Assembly (NCBI RefSeq): GCF_014243345.1
Contig: NZ_JACLZF010000001.1
Location: forward strand, 1,786,682 to 1,850,681
DNA: 64,000 nt
From: Robiginitalea sp. SC105
GTDB taxonomy: Bacteria; Bacteroidota; Bacteroidia; Flavobacteriales; Flavobacteriaceae
Direction of reading: 5' to 3'
Shown: in pieces, positions 9,206 through 16,725 of the stretch
Numbering within the stretch: the first letter of the stretch is position 1
Layout: every line of letters begins with the position of its first letter
Made by a program: the position numbers and the translations under genes
The notes under the pieces: model-generated
Seen by the model: the letters and a program-made list of their open reading frames with translations, nothing else
Databases searched by the model: none
Told to the model about the DNA's origin: nothing

Positions 9206-10515
9206 AGCTCCCGGTTTTTAGCAGTTGATGCTTCCCGTTCTTCGATGGCATGGTGAATCGGGACTATCGGAAGAATCCGGACCAGCAGCGTGATTATGAG
9301 CAGCGCCATCGCGAGGGTACCAAAGGTCACGGTCCATTCCAGTCCCGTTGGGAAGTAGTGGTGCCAGCTCTCCGGCACTCCTTCAATAGGCAGAAACGGG
9401 TGCAGCAGGGTTGGCGTGACAATGAGGTAGCGTTTCCACCAGGCACTGACTACAACCACCAGGCTGATGACAAACAGGGGCATCGGTTTGCGAAAGCGGG
9501 GGAAAACCAGCAGGACAATGGGCATGACCAAACCGCCTGCGGTAACAAACCAGAAATAGGTGCTGTACGCACCCGTAAACAAGGATTGCAGGTGCTGGGC
9601 CTCTTCAACCGTATTTTTGTATGCGGGCACGAGGTACTCGTTTACGTTGAAATACAGGTAGACAAGGCAAAGCAGTACCAATAGGCGTCCCATCCGGTCA
9701 AAATGCATATCCGTGATAAATTTTTCCAATCCGTAAGCGCGGCGTATCACGTACATAACTGCAATAACCGCGCCAGCCCCGGCGACGAAGGCGCCAGCAA
9801 TGAAATATGGACCGAAGTTGGTACTGTCCCAGCCCGGGCGGTAGGTGGTTGCGAAAAGCCAGGCCGTGACGGTGTGAATCCCGAATGCCACGGGTATGAT
9901 GAGTACACTAAGCATCTGGATGGAGGTCCGGTACAGTTTTTTTTGCCGTTCCGAATTGTTCCAGTTGAGCGATAGTTTCGCGAACCTGCGGCTTAATTTG
10001 GGCCGGTCTTTAAAATACCGTTTCAACAGGGCAAAATCGGGTAACATGGGGTAATAGAGCAGCAACAGGCTGATGACCAGGTAGGTGGTGATCACGATAA
10101 CATCCCAGATGATCGGGGATTGCAGGCGGCCATGGGTAAACAGGAAAAACAGCCGCTCGGGCCGTCCCATATCGATAATGATGGTGAGCCCGGCCATCAC
10201 TATGGCCGCGACAGCAATGATTTCCGAAATACGCGTGAGCGGGGTTGCCCATTTGGCTCCGGAAAGGTGGAGCACTGCCGAAATCAGAGATCCCACCAGG
10301 CTGATGGCCACAAAGAAAACGAAATTGGAGATGTAAACCCCCCAGAGGGCGTAGTCCCGCATCCCGGTTACTACGAGTCCTTTTTGCAACTGGATGCCAT
10401 AGGCGATTAAAGAGGCGAGGATAATGGCCAGCAGGCAGGCTACCCAAACCTTACCCACCCGCGTAAACTTACGGGGTGCCAACTTCTCCAGGATTTCCTT
10501 TTGTGCTTCCATCAT
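9202..10515 (-). CDS. NrfD/PsrC-family integral membrane quinol-interacting subunit
   Basis: A 437-residue polytopic protein with about nine or ten hydrophobic helices. The first two helices (VACLLAIILASLIAYGIQL and VYISNFVFFVAISLVGSLISAVLHL) and 'DMGRPERLFFLFTHGRLQSPIIWDV' are typical of the NrfD/PsrC/ActC family, which exchanges electrons or protons between membrane quinones and a partner Fe-S protein. The start overlaps the stop of the four-cluster Fe-S gene, the usual partner. No molybdopterin catalytic subunit lies nearby, which sets it apart from classical polysulfide or DMSO reductases. The family is firm; the direction of electron flow is unknown. Confidence 0.88.
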   Translation of the reverse strand: MMEAQKEILEKLAPRKFTRVGKVWVACLLAIILASLIAYGIQLQKGLVVTGMRDYALWGVYISNFVFFVAISLVGSLISAVLHLSGAKWATPLTRISEIIAVAAIVMAGLTIIIDMGRPERLFFLFTHGRLQSPIIWDVIVITTYLVISLLLLYYPMLPDFALLKRYFKDRPKLSRRFAKLSLNWNNSERQKKLYRTSIQMLSVLIIPVAFGIHTVTAWLFATTYRPGWDSTNFGPYFIAGAFVAGAGAVIAVMYVIRRAYGLEKFITDMHFDRMGRLLVLLCLVYLYFNVNEYLVPAYKNTVEEAQHLQSLFTGAYSTYFWFVTAGGLVMPIVLLVFPRFRKPMPLFVISLVVVVSAWWKRYLIVTPTLLHPFLPIEGVPESWHHYFPTGLEWTVTFGTLAMALLIITLLVRILPIVPIHHAIEEREASTAKNREL

Positions 10516-11489
10516 TCTTCGGATAAGTCAACCGATTTGTAGGGTTCGTAATTCTCAAGTCCTTCCTGGAAATCCACCAGGCGATTGGAGGGGGGCAGGT
10601 AGTAAACGCTGGGCTCTGTCCCCAGTTGCTCCAGCAGGCGGTAGCCGGCCCGTTCCTCAAGTAACTCACTGAGGCGGAAGGATTCATCCCCGTTGGTCAC
10701 GGTATCTTCGTAGGCGTCCCCAAAGAAAAACACGCCGTTCGGGCAGGCAGTCACGCAATGGGGCAGCTCATTTTTATCGATCATGTGCGGACAGAAATCG
10801 CATTTGTCGACGGTTCCTTTCAGGCTGGGCATCCCGGCATAATCCGGGGAGCTTTCCGTGTGTTCCAGATGCATGTGGATCTCGGTGGTTTCCCCCTGTC
10901 TGGGTTCCTCCCAGTTGAATACCCGGGTGGAATACGGGCAGGCAGCCATACAAAAGCGGCACCCGATGCAACGCTCATTGTCGATCAGCACCAGGCCGTC
11001 ACGCCTTTTGAAAGTCGCATCCACCGGGCAAACCTTGACACAGGCGGGTTTATCGCAGTGCATGCACATGGTGGGCTGCCAATAGGGAGCCGTTTCCTGC
11101 GATTCCTGCATCTTGTATACCTTGATCCAGGCGTTTTCACCGGTTATGAAGTGGCTCTTGTTGCAGGAGGAAATACACTTCTTGGCATTTTTGCACCGGG
11201 CCAGGTCTACCACCATCACGAACTTCCGGTTTGGGAAACCCTCGCGGACCCGGTAATCGTCCCCCTTCAGGTTCTCCGTTTCCGACAAGGCGGTAACCGG
11301 TACCTCTATAAGGTGGCCGTCGGTAGTCATTAATTCCACGGTTTCGGAATTTGCGGAAGCGGATGCAGCGGCACCTGCATCCGAGCAACTTTTGAGTGCC
11401 TGCAGTGCGCCGGTGGCCACGCTGCCCAGCAGGGCGGCTTTTACTCCGTTCCGGACAAATTCCCGTCGTTTGTTGTTCGTATCATCCAT
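10512..11489 (-). CDS. Tat-exported four-cluster ferredoxin-like subunit (NrfC/HybA/ActB type)
   Basis: A 325-residue protein whose N-terminus (KRREFVRNGVKAALLG) is a twin-arginine signal. Four Cys groups follow: CKNAKKCISSC, CMHCDKPACVKVCP, CIGCRFCMAACP, and CDFC...CVTACP. This is the arrangement of the electron-transfer subunits paired with NrfD-type membrane proteins. In the first group the expected second Cys is Ala, giving C-x5-C-x3-C, so one cluster may be [3Fe-4S]. The gene overlaps nrfD-like downstream by 4 bases, and a 91-residue Tat-like protein lies 9 bases upstream. It should carry electrons on the periplasmic face between the quinone site and the cytochromes. What it reduces or oxidises is not visible. 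Confidence 0.88.
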   Translation of the reverse strand: MDDTNNKRREFVRNGVKAALLGSVATGALQALKSCSDAGAAASASANSETVELMTTDGHLIEVPVTALSETENLKGDDYRVREGFPNRKFVMVVDLARCKNAKKCISSCNKSHFITGENAWIKVYKMQESQETAPYWQPTMCMHCDKPACVKVCPVDATFKRRDGLVLIDNERCIGCRFCMAACPYSTRVFNWEEPRQGETTEIHMHLEHTESSPDYAGMPSLKGTVDKCDFCPHMIDKNELPHCVTACPNGVFFFGDAYEDTVTNGDESFRLSELLEERAGYRLLEQLGTEPSVYYLPPSNRLVDFQEGLENYEPYKSVDLSEE

Positions 11490-11498
11490 TAGCTAGGC

Positions 11499-11774
11499 TC
11501 ATTCATTGTCTATGGTGTCCAACCAGCTCTTCAGCGAGTCGTTTGAAATGTTTTTGGCCACTACCCGGGCCCGGTCAATCGTGCCTTTGGGTACACGCAC
11601 AGTGGTTCCATCAGGCTTCAGCAGGGTTTCATAGGGCTCGTCCAGGGATTCCCCCCCGGTATTTTGCCCGGCACCAGGCCCTTCCGCGGCCCCGGCCAGG
11701 AACGGTATGGCCAGGCCGCCTGCGAGCAGTGGCAGCAGTTTTCTCCTTGGGATGCCGTTTTTTTCGTCTTCCAT
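11499..11774 (-). CDS. Small exported protein with twin-arginine-like signal
   Basis: A 91-residue protein that begins MEDEKNGIPRRKLLPLLAGGLAIPFLAGAA, a twin-arginine (RRKLL) signal-like region, followed by only about 55 mature residues that are acidic and lack Cys or His clusters. It is tightly packed between the beta-barrel gene (2-base gap) and the Tat-exported Fe-S gene (9-base gap). Shared Tat targeting suggests it is co-exported or acts as an assembly partner of the Fe-S subunit. I do not recognise the family. The gene is supported by its position, frame and codon use. Confidence 0.6.
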   Translation of the reverse strand: MEDEKNGIPRRKLLPLLAGGLAIPFLAGAAEGPGAGQNTGGESLDEPYETLLKPDGTTVRVPKGTIDRARVVAKNISNDSLKSWLDTIDNE

Positions 11775-11776
11775 TT

Positions 11777-12658
11777 TTAAAAATTGTATTTACGGGTGAT
11801 GTTGAAGCCTATGAGGTATTCTCCTTTAAAAAAATCGTTCTGGTTGAACATGACATTTTTCTGGGGTACGATGCCGTAATAGTTACTGATAAACAGCTGG
11901 AATGCGTGGCCCGAAGTGCCGAATTCAACTCCCAGGCTAAACCCCGGTTCCGGGTCCATATCCAGGTCTACTCCATTGAGGTGGTGTACAAAGGGCTGGG
12001 TATAGTCCAGCAGGATGGCCGTTTGCGGGCTGATCTTATACCGTCCGCCGGCTGAAAGGGCGATCACATCATTACGCATGCGCTGGGGTACCAGGTTGTA
12101 ATGGGAAACGCTGCCGCCCACCTGCAGGGACAGGTTACGGTTGAACCGGCGTGCTACGATCAGTTGGTTGAAAAAGGAGTAACGGGATTGCCTGGTCGGG
12201 AAGAGGCCTCTTCCCTTGTTCCGGGCGTCAATGGTAAAATTCCCGTAATAGCTGACGCTTACGGGTATCCTGCCGGAGCGGGTCTGCTGGATCAGGCCCA
12301 GTTTCCAGCTGAAGTCCTGCAAACGGTCTACCTTGGTGGTCCCGTATCCGATCGTCAGCCGGTCGTGTATCGCATAGGAGGCCCCAACCCGGATATTCGC
12401 GGGTCCCCAGATCCCGATCAGGTCGTTGTTGTTGCTTCCTTCTGCATTAATCAGCCCGAAACGGTGGGAAAATACAATTTCCAGGGTGTTTTTCGGGTAC
12501 AGGACATTGGTTGGGTTGTCTATGATATGGGAACTCTCGAACGCAGCCCTTTCGGGTTTATCCTGCACCGTGTCCCTGGCGGTTTCCTGACCGAGGGCAA
12601 CACCATGTGCGATCAGGCCCGACGCCAGTAACAGGAAGCCCTTTTTTAAGATGTCCAT
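11777..12658 (-). CDS. Outer-membrane beta-barrel protein, DUF5777-like
   Basis: A 293-residue protein with a signal peptide ending near ALGQ. The mature part alternates hydrophobic and polar residues in many amphipathic strands (for example TLEIVFSHRFGLI, RLTIGYGTTKVD, PVSVSYYGNFTID) and ends KYNF, a beta-barrel closing residue. This matches the Bacteroidetes barrel family DUF5777, which I know to occur beside cytochrome genes. Within the operon it lies between two exported heme proteins and the Tat/Fe-S genes, so it may be the outer-membrane component of the electron-transfer module. The barrel is too small to resemble the 26-strand MtrB conduit directly. The family call is from memory of the pattern. 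Confidence 0.7.
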   Translation of the reverse strand: MDILKKGFLLLASGLIAHGVALGQETARDTVQDKPERAAFESSHIIDNPTNVLYPKNTLEIVFSHRFGLINAEGSNNNDLIGIWGPANIRVGASYAIHDRLTIGYGTTKVDRLQDFSWKLGLIQQTRSGRIPVSVSYYGNFTIDARNKGRGLFPTRQSRYSFFNQLIVARRFNRNLSLQVGGSVSHYNLVPQRMRNDVIALSAGGRYKISPQTAILLDYTQPFVHHLNGVDLDMDPEPGFSLGVEFGTSGHAFQLFISNYYGIVPQKNVMFNQNDFFKGEYLIGFNITRKYNF

Positions 12659-12670
12659 GTTTGGAAGTTT

Positions 12671-13066
12671 TTAATTGTTTTCGGCGCCCCGGTCTATCCA
12701 GGTTTTGATTAGCTGTATTTCTTCTGGGGTCAATTCAAAAGAGATTTGTATGCGGTGGCCAACCCCGGGCAACCGTTGGTAGAACAAGCTGCCCTCGGCA
12801 TTGCCGGCCTGTATGTACCCCCCTTGCTGCAGTGCCGCATAGGCCTGCCCCACCCGGAGGTCCGGGTCCTGGATCAGGCCGTTGTGGCACTGGGTACAGT
12901 TCTTGTTCGCCCGGGAAAACAGGGGTTCGATATCATCGGCAAATGAAATCACTATATCGTCTGGCAGGTTATCAATGGGTGCTTGCGGCAACTCCTGGTC
13001 GTAGTAACAGGAGCCCACGAATAATAGTAATCCGATGCCCATACATATTCCGAGTACTCGTTTCAT
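12671..13066 (-). CDS. Monoheme cytochrome c-like lipoprotein
   Basis: A 131-residue protein with a signal ending in the lipobox VGSC (Cys19) and one heme motif CTQCHNG preceded by 'DIEPLFSRANKN', the layout of the planctomycete-type (PSD1-like) cytochrome domain. The tail 'ELTPEEIQLIKTWIDRGAENN' is the standard C-terminal helix of that domain. The operon places it between the hexaheme lipoprotein and the beta-barrel, so both heme lipoproteins may face the same compartment. The heme attachment site is certain; the redox partner is inferred. Confidence 0.85.
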   Translation of the reverse strand: MKRVLGICMGIGLLLFVGSCYYDQELPQAPIDNLPDDIVISFADDIEPLFSRANKNCTQCHNGLIQDPDLRVGQAYAALQQGGYIQAGNAEGSLFYQRLPGVGHRIQISFELTPEEIQLIKTWIDRGAENN

Positions 13067-13111
13067 GCGCTAAAATTTTTCAGTTCCGGAAGCAGTTGCA
13101 CCTGTGTCCGA

Positions 13112-14182
13112 TCAATTTTCAAGGGCCTCGATGGAATTCTTGAGAAGTGCCTTGGCATAGTTCGGATTGTGCACTCCCATGCTCTTGTCTTCCATCAGCA
13201 TCCTCCAGTTCCAGGTTGCCTGGGCGACATTTGCAGGGAATACTCCCAGGACTGCACTGCTGTCCGGGGCAATGGAACCGGCCGCTATCAGGAGGTCGCG
13301 GAGCCGATCAAAGTCGGCTTCAAAACCGTCCACCTCCGATGGTGGTCCACCCGTATGGCAATTCAGGCAGGTGTTTGTAGTGGGCTCCCAGGTGTGCCCC
13401 CCATCCGAGCCATTGGTCGTGGGGCCCATGTGGCAGGCGATACAGGAAGATCCCTGCCGGTGCCCGGCCGATCCACGCCCGGGATAGTCCAAGGCCCCGG
13501 AAATATTCGCGCCAAAGATGCCCTCCAGCATGGTGGACTGTGGCCCGTGGTGCGGCCCGAAGCGGCTACTGGTAATCTCAAAATCCGCCGTTGGCCCGGG
13601 GATGTCATATTGGTTACGGGGCTGGTGGCAGTTCACGCAGAGGTTGCTCAGGCCCAGCTCATCCGAGGCATTCCGGATATCGATGGTGATATCCGGGTCC
13701 AGGAAGAGGTCCACCGGCGTGATACTGCGGACCGCCTTATCATTGCCGTCCTCCTCGAAATTAAACGATCGGTGCATATCGTGGCAGGTGGTGCAGCTGA
13801 TCGGGTCCGGGACATCGTAACCATCCGGATTGGCTGTGGCAAAACCCAGCGAGTCGATGTAGAGGTTGGACAGGTAGTCCTGGAACCCCTGGTCATTGTG
13901 GCAGCGGGCGCAGGTGGCACTTGCGCCAAAGGATCTCAGGTTGGCATGTGCGGATTCCGAATATGCCAGGAGGATGGGTTCCCGGTAGGCGTTGGAGTGA
14001 CAGTTGATACAGGAGGTGGTGCCATCCACCCCGTCCATCCCGTCGATCCCGTCGATGCCGTCGATGCCGTCGGCCCCGGGAGGTCCCGGTATGGGGTCGC
14101 TGGTACACTGCACCATAAAGGTTGCACTGGCAACCAAAAGCAAAAATCTAATAAATCCGAATGTTTTCATAAGGCCGGTCAT
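13112..14182 (-). CDS. Hexaheme c-type cytochrome lipoprotein with collagen-like neck
   Basis: A 356-residue protein with a lipobox (FMVQC, Cys26), then a collagen-like run of Gly-X-X triplets (GADGIDGIDGIDGMDGVDG), then six CxxCH heme motifs: CINCH, CARCH, CTTCH, CVNCH, CIACH and CLNCH. The number and spacing resemble multiheme cytochromes of respiratory electron transfer. I see no CxxCK active-site heme, which argues against a classical nitrite reductase. It is the first gene of the eight-gene module, and an inverted repeat lies 21 bases upstream of the start. An alternative start at Met5 (14170) is possible; the first ATG has the more A-rich upstream context. Confidence 0.88.
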   Translation of the reverse strand: MTGLMKTFGFIRFLLLVASATFMVQCTSDPIPGPPGADGIDGIDGIDGMDGVDGTTSCINCHSNAYREPILLAYSESAHANLRSFGASATCARCHNDQGFQDYLSNLYIDSLGFATANPDGYDVPDPISCTTCHDMHRSFNFEEDGNDKAVRSITPVDLFLDPDITIDIRNASDELGLSNLCVNCHQPRNQYDIPGPTADFEITSSRFGPHHGPQSTMLEGIFGANISGALDYPGRGSAGHRQGSSCIACHMGPTTNGSDGGHTWEPTTNTCLNCHTGGPPSEVDGFEADFDRLRDLLIAAGSIAPDSSAVLGVFPANVAQATWNWRMLMEDKSMGVHNPNYAKALLKNSIEALEN

Positions 14183-14202
14183 TTAAATAAGATTGCACCT
14201 AA

Positions 14203-14218
14203 TGTAACCCAGGTTACA
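14203..14218 (-). promoter_or_regulatory. Perfect inverted repeat (candidate operator) upstream of the hexaheme gene
   Basis: TGTAACC-ca-GGTTACA is a perfect 7-bp dyad 21 bases before the first ATG of the electron-transfer operon. The position suits an operator or activator site. The regulator is unknown; the half-site is not the FNR TTGAT. Confidence 0.45.
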
Positions 14219-14454
14219 AAGAAGAACTATGACAATTATCAGGTTATTTGGGATTTCAGGGTTGGAATAAGGTCGCGGGCCGGTTGCCGCCGGGAATTCC
14301 AGAACCTCCATTTGATAGGGCATGAGGTGATAAGGGGACCCTAAAAGTTCATTTTTGTTGAGGATAGTTTCGCTATTGTTTTATATTTGCAAGCCGAAAG
14401 AAATCCCAGGCTGGTTTTCTTTCGGAATGTGAACAGGCGAGCAAGTTCACACGA

Positions 14455-14516
14455 GGCCAACGCACCAGCTGGCCCTTCGCTAAAAAAGGTCCACCGGACC
14501 TTTTTTGACCGCTCAG
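14455..14516 (+). repeat. tRNA-Pro-linked dispersed repeat, copy 1, with perfect hairpin
   Basis: Sixty-odd bases starting GGCCAACGCACCAGC closely match a second copy at 44504-44563. The core is a perfect 11-bp stem, AAAAAAGGTCC-acc-GGACCTTTTTT (14482-14506). It lies immediately before tRNA-Pro(GGG). The hairpin looks like a bidirectional terminator, but conservation extends well upstream of the stem. Confidence 0.75.
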
Positions 14517-14518
14517 TC

Positions 14519-14592
14519 CGGGATGTAGTTCAGCCTGGTAGAATACACGCATGGGGTGCGTGTGGTCGCTGGTTCGAATCCAGTCATCCCGA
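14519..14592 (+). tRNA. tRNA-Pro (anticodon GGG)
   Basis: The 74 bases fold as a cloverleaf: acceptor CGGGATG/CATCCCG, D arm GTTC...GAAT, anticodon stem CACGC/GCGTG with loop ATGGGGT (anticodon GGG, G37), and T arm GCTGG-TTCGAAT-CCAGT. C1:G72 and discriminator A73 are the bacterial tRNA-Pro identity elements. The 3' CCA is not encoded (CGA follows). Confidence 0.95.
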
Positions 14593-14599
14593 CGAAGCA

Positions 14600-14631
14600 A
14601 ACCCCGGCAACGCAAGTTGCCGGGGTTTTTT
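14600..14631 (+). terminator. Rho-independent terminator after tRNA-Pro(GGG)
   Basis: A 12-bp stem AACCCCGGCAAC/GTTGCCGGGGTT closed by a GCAA tetraloop is followed by a T run. It starts 8 bases after the tRNA. Confidence 0.9.
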
Positions 14632-14650
14632 ATTTCCCGCAGGCGCTGAA

Positions 14651-14706
14651 GCTCGCTTCAAAGCGCCGGAGGGGAATGAAAAACCCTAGCTGGGTGTAGC
14701 CCAGCC
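14651..14706 (+). repeat. 56-bp direct repeat, copy 1
   Basis: The segment runs from GCTCGCTTCAAAGCGCC to GTGTAGCCCAGCC and recurs almost unchanged at 14765-14820. Each copy contains small inverted repeats (GGCGCTTTGAAGCG-like and GCTGGGtgtaGCCCAGC). It is non-coding, downstream of the tRNA terminator. Confidence 0.85.
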
Positions 14707-14764
14707 GGTGTTTGCTTCAGGCCACCCCCAACGCTGGATCACCGAGCGCAGTGAGGTAATCCAG

Positions 14765-14820
14765 GCTCGCTTCAAAGCGCCGGAGGGGAATGAAAAACCT
14801 ATGCTGGGTGTAGCCCAGCC
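14765..14820 (+). repeat. 56-bp direct repeat, copy 2
   Basis: Second copy of the 14651-14706 unit, differing only at three or four bases around 14800. The 58 bases between copies are unique. The copies are far too long and too few for a CRISPR array. Confidence 0.85.
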
Positions 14821-14908
14821 CGGCTGAACCCTTGAATTTTGTCGAATATCCGGATCCCTGGGCAATCTCCTGCCCGGCAATGACGTTCCAACAGGAAATA
14901 CCACTGTT

Positions 14909-15754
14909 ATGAGGTGCCCTTTCGTTTTATTCCTGCTGACCCTGACCCTGATAGTATCCTGCAGCAAGGATGAGGCCCCACCGGATGACCTGGTGGAGGC
15001 CACCCCCGTAGATGGTGCGGAAGAGACCCCGGGAGACGGGACAGAGGAAACGCCCGCAGATGGGACGGAAGAAACACCGGGAGAAGAAATGCCCCCGGAG
15101 GAATCCGAAAACCCCCAGGGCGATTGCCCGGCGAACGTGGGTTATGTATTCGCGGAATCGGAAGGTATCGTATCCATTGAGTTTGAAGACAGCGCCTATC
15201 CGGATGGCTGGGTACTGAAAACAGACGTGAGCGGCGTTTCTGGAGACGGCTACCTGCAGTGGGAAGGAAGCCCCAGCCTGGGAAGCCCCGGTAATGGGAC
15301 CATCACCTTTCCGATACGGATCGCTACAACCGGGACCTATCGATTTACCTGGTATTCGTCCTTTAGGAAGGGGGACAACGGTACCGAGCACAATGATTCC
15401 TGGTTGCGATTCCCGGATGCGGATGATTATTTTGGCAGGCAGGGGGATGGCAGTACGGTATACCCGGCAGGTTCCGGGAAGGAGCCCAACCCGAATGGTG
15501 CTTCCGCAGACGGGTGGTTCAAGATTTACCGCAGTGGCAACGACAACGCCTTCAGCTGGCAGGCCAGGACCTCAGACAATGATCCCCACGATATCTATGT
15601 GACCTTCTCTATGCCGGGAATCTATCTGATGGAAGTCTCTGCCCGGTCTGATTTCCACGGGATCGACCGCATTCTGCTCTTCCGGGAGGACATTTCCCAA
15701 AACATGGCTATCGATCGGGCTGCGGAATTCAGCGTGAAGGAAACCTGCAACTGA
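14909..15754 (+). CDS. Lipoprotein with Pro/Glu-rich tether and carbohydrate-binding-like domain
   Basis: A 281-residue protein with signal and lipobox LIVSC (Cys18), then a low-complexity tether of imperfect 'DGTEETPG/A' repeats (about 30-70), then a beta-sandwich-like domain of about 200 residues. The latter begins 'VSIEFEDSAYPDGWVLKTD' and includes 'SGDGYLQWEG' and 'ITFPIRIATTGTYRFTWYSS', which is the pattern of CBM6-like or glycoside-hydrolase-associated lectin domains ('E.E......W' and 'TYR.TWYS'). It ends 'HGIDRILLFRED'. A surface sugar-binding lipoprotein is likely. No enzyme domain is seen. A bidirectional terminator follows the stop. Confidence 0.65.
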   Translation: MRCPFVLFLLTLTLIVSCSKDEAPPDDLVEATPVDGAEETPGDGTEETPADGTEETPGEEMPPEESENPQGDCPANVGYVFAESEGIVSIEFEDSAYPDGWVLKTDVSGVSGDGYLQWEGSPSLGSPGNGTITFPIRIATTGTYRFTWYSSFRKGDNGTEHNDSWLRFPDADDYFGRQGDGSTVYPAGSGKEPNPNGASADGWFKIYRSGNDNAFSWQARTSDNDPHDIYVTFSMPGIYLMEVSARSDFHGIDRILLFREDISQNMAIDRAAEFSVKETCN

Positions 15755-15802
15755 CCCCCTGCTACCTGAGGGCCTTCCGCGATCATGTCCGGCTTATCCC
15801 AT

Positions 15803-15836
15803 AAAAAAAGGCCCCCGGTGGGAGCCTTTTTTTTTT
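15803..15836 (+). terminator. Bidirectional rho-independent terminator
   Basis: A run of A, then the AGGC-c-CCC / GGG-a-GCCT stem with a 3-nt loop, then ten T. It lies between convergent genes and can serve both strands. Confidence 0.85.
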
Positions 15837-15853
15837 ACCAATGCAAATATCAT

Positions 15854-16627
15854 TTAATCATCGATCAGGTCGATATGGGCCTTGATGGCCTGGCGGATAC
15901 TTTCGGCCAGGTCGTTGTTGCCATCCGGGTCCATGGGGCTGATTTCAATGGTGCCGTCCTCGTTCCCATCTGCCGCCTGGGTGAGGTCCACCCCCGCTGT
16001 GCTGTCAAAAACCAGGCTCAGGTCAAAATCGATCACGATTCCCTCGGGCGTTTCGGAAATCGTTATATCGAAGTTCTGGTCCTCGAAATCGACTTCCACC
16101 TCATCCTCAAAATCATGCCAGAAGATAAAAGGGGTACCCTGAATAGTTCCCTGGATCAGCACGGACTTACCAAAAAGGTCACTGGTGGCATTAGTCCCGG
16201 CATCGAACTTGAATTCCAATTCTTCAAAGTTGCCCATGGGCAGGGAGACGTTCAGGAAAGTAACCTGGCCGGCCAGCAGGTCCAGCTCAAAGGGGCCGTC
16301 CAGTTCAATCTCATCCTCATAATCGTAATAGCCATCGTCGTCCCAATGCTCGTTCTCGTCGTCCTCGTAATCGTCCCCGGGGTCCTCCATATCGAACTCC
16401 AGTTCAAATTCCTTGAGGTTCAACCTGAAATCGGTGATCTCCACGTCGCTGTTGATGCTCTTGGCCGTAGCCGATTTAGCGGTGGAACTATTCAGGGTAC
16501 TTTTGGCACTCACGCTCAAACGTCCGGTCCCTGCGGGGTCTTCATCTTTGGAGCATCCGGTCAGGACAAGGGCAAAGAGCCCTATCAGGGCGGTAAATAA
16601 CTTCGGTAGGAAATGGGTAATTTTCAT
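15854..16627 (-). CDS. Acidic lipoprotein, DUF4382-like
   Basis: A 257-residue protein with lipobox LVLTGC (Cys25) and the 'CSKDED' that often follows the acylated Cys of flavobacterial surface lipoproteins. The mature part starts 'GRLSVSAKSTLN', followed by a very acidic, Tyr-rich insert (about 83-110, runs of D, E and Y). The remainder is beta-rich, with 'LLAGQVTFLNVSLPMGNFEELEFKFD', which resembles DUF4382-type proteins. No catalytic motif is visible. It is transcribed alone and converges on the previous gene across a shared terminator. Function unknown. Confidence 0.6.
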   Translation of the reverse strand: MKITHFLPKLFTALIGLFALVLTGCSKDEDPAGTGRLSVSAKSTLNSSTAKSATAKSINSDVEITDFRLNLKEFELEFDMEDPGDDYEDDENEHWDDDGYYDYEDEIELDGPFELDLLAGQVTFLNVSLPMGNFEELEFKFDAGTNATSDLFGKSVLIQGTIQGTPFIFWHDFEDEVEVDFEDQNFDITISETPEGIVIDFDLSLVFDSTAGVDLTQAADGNEDGTIEISPMDPDGNNDLAESIRQAIKAHIDLIDD

Positions 16628-16725
16628 AGTACAGTATTAGGTTTTTATACAGATAACAACCAACACTGGGTTTACCCTACCCGTTGTACCGGATTTTTTT
16701 CCAATCCCCGTGGACCCGGTCCGGA

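Larger units (their letters stand above)
14183..14518. other. Intergenic region upstream of tRNA-Pro(GGG)
   Basis: No coding sequence is supported here. It holds the operator-like dyad of the cytochrome operon at its left end. A 10-bp inverted repeat (CCGAAAGAAA with TTTCTTTCGG, 14394-14425) follows, then the tRNA-linked hairpin repeat described separately (14455-14516). It presumably contains the divergent promoters of the cytochrome operon and the tRNA gene. Confidence 0.6.

Noticed and set aside
5875-14182. Assigning the electron-transfer module to nitrite, polysulfide or tetrathionate reduction
   Set aside because: No CxxCK heme, NrfA, or molybdopterin catalytic subunit is encoded; the acceptor cannot be named from sequence.
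13169-14344. 391-codon plus-strand frame over the hexaheme cytochrome gene
   Set aside because: The minus strand has six CxxCH motifs and a lipobox; the plus frame is a shadow.
14641-14820. CRISPR array or leader
   Set aside because: Only two 56-bp repeats with one spacer-like gap; no cas genes and repeats of unusual length for CRISPR.
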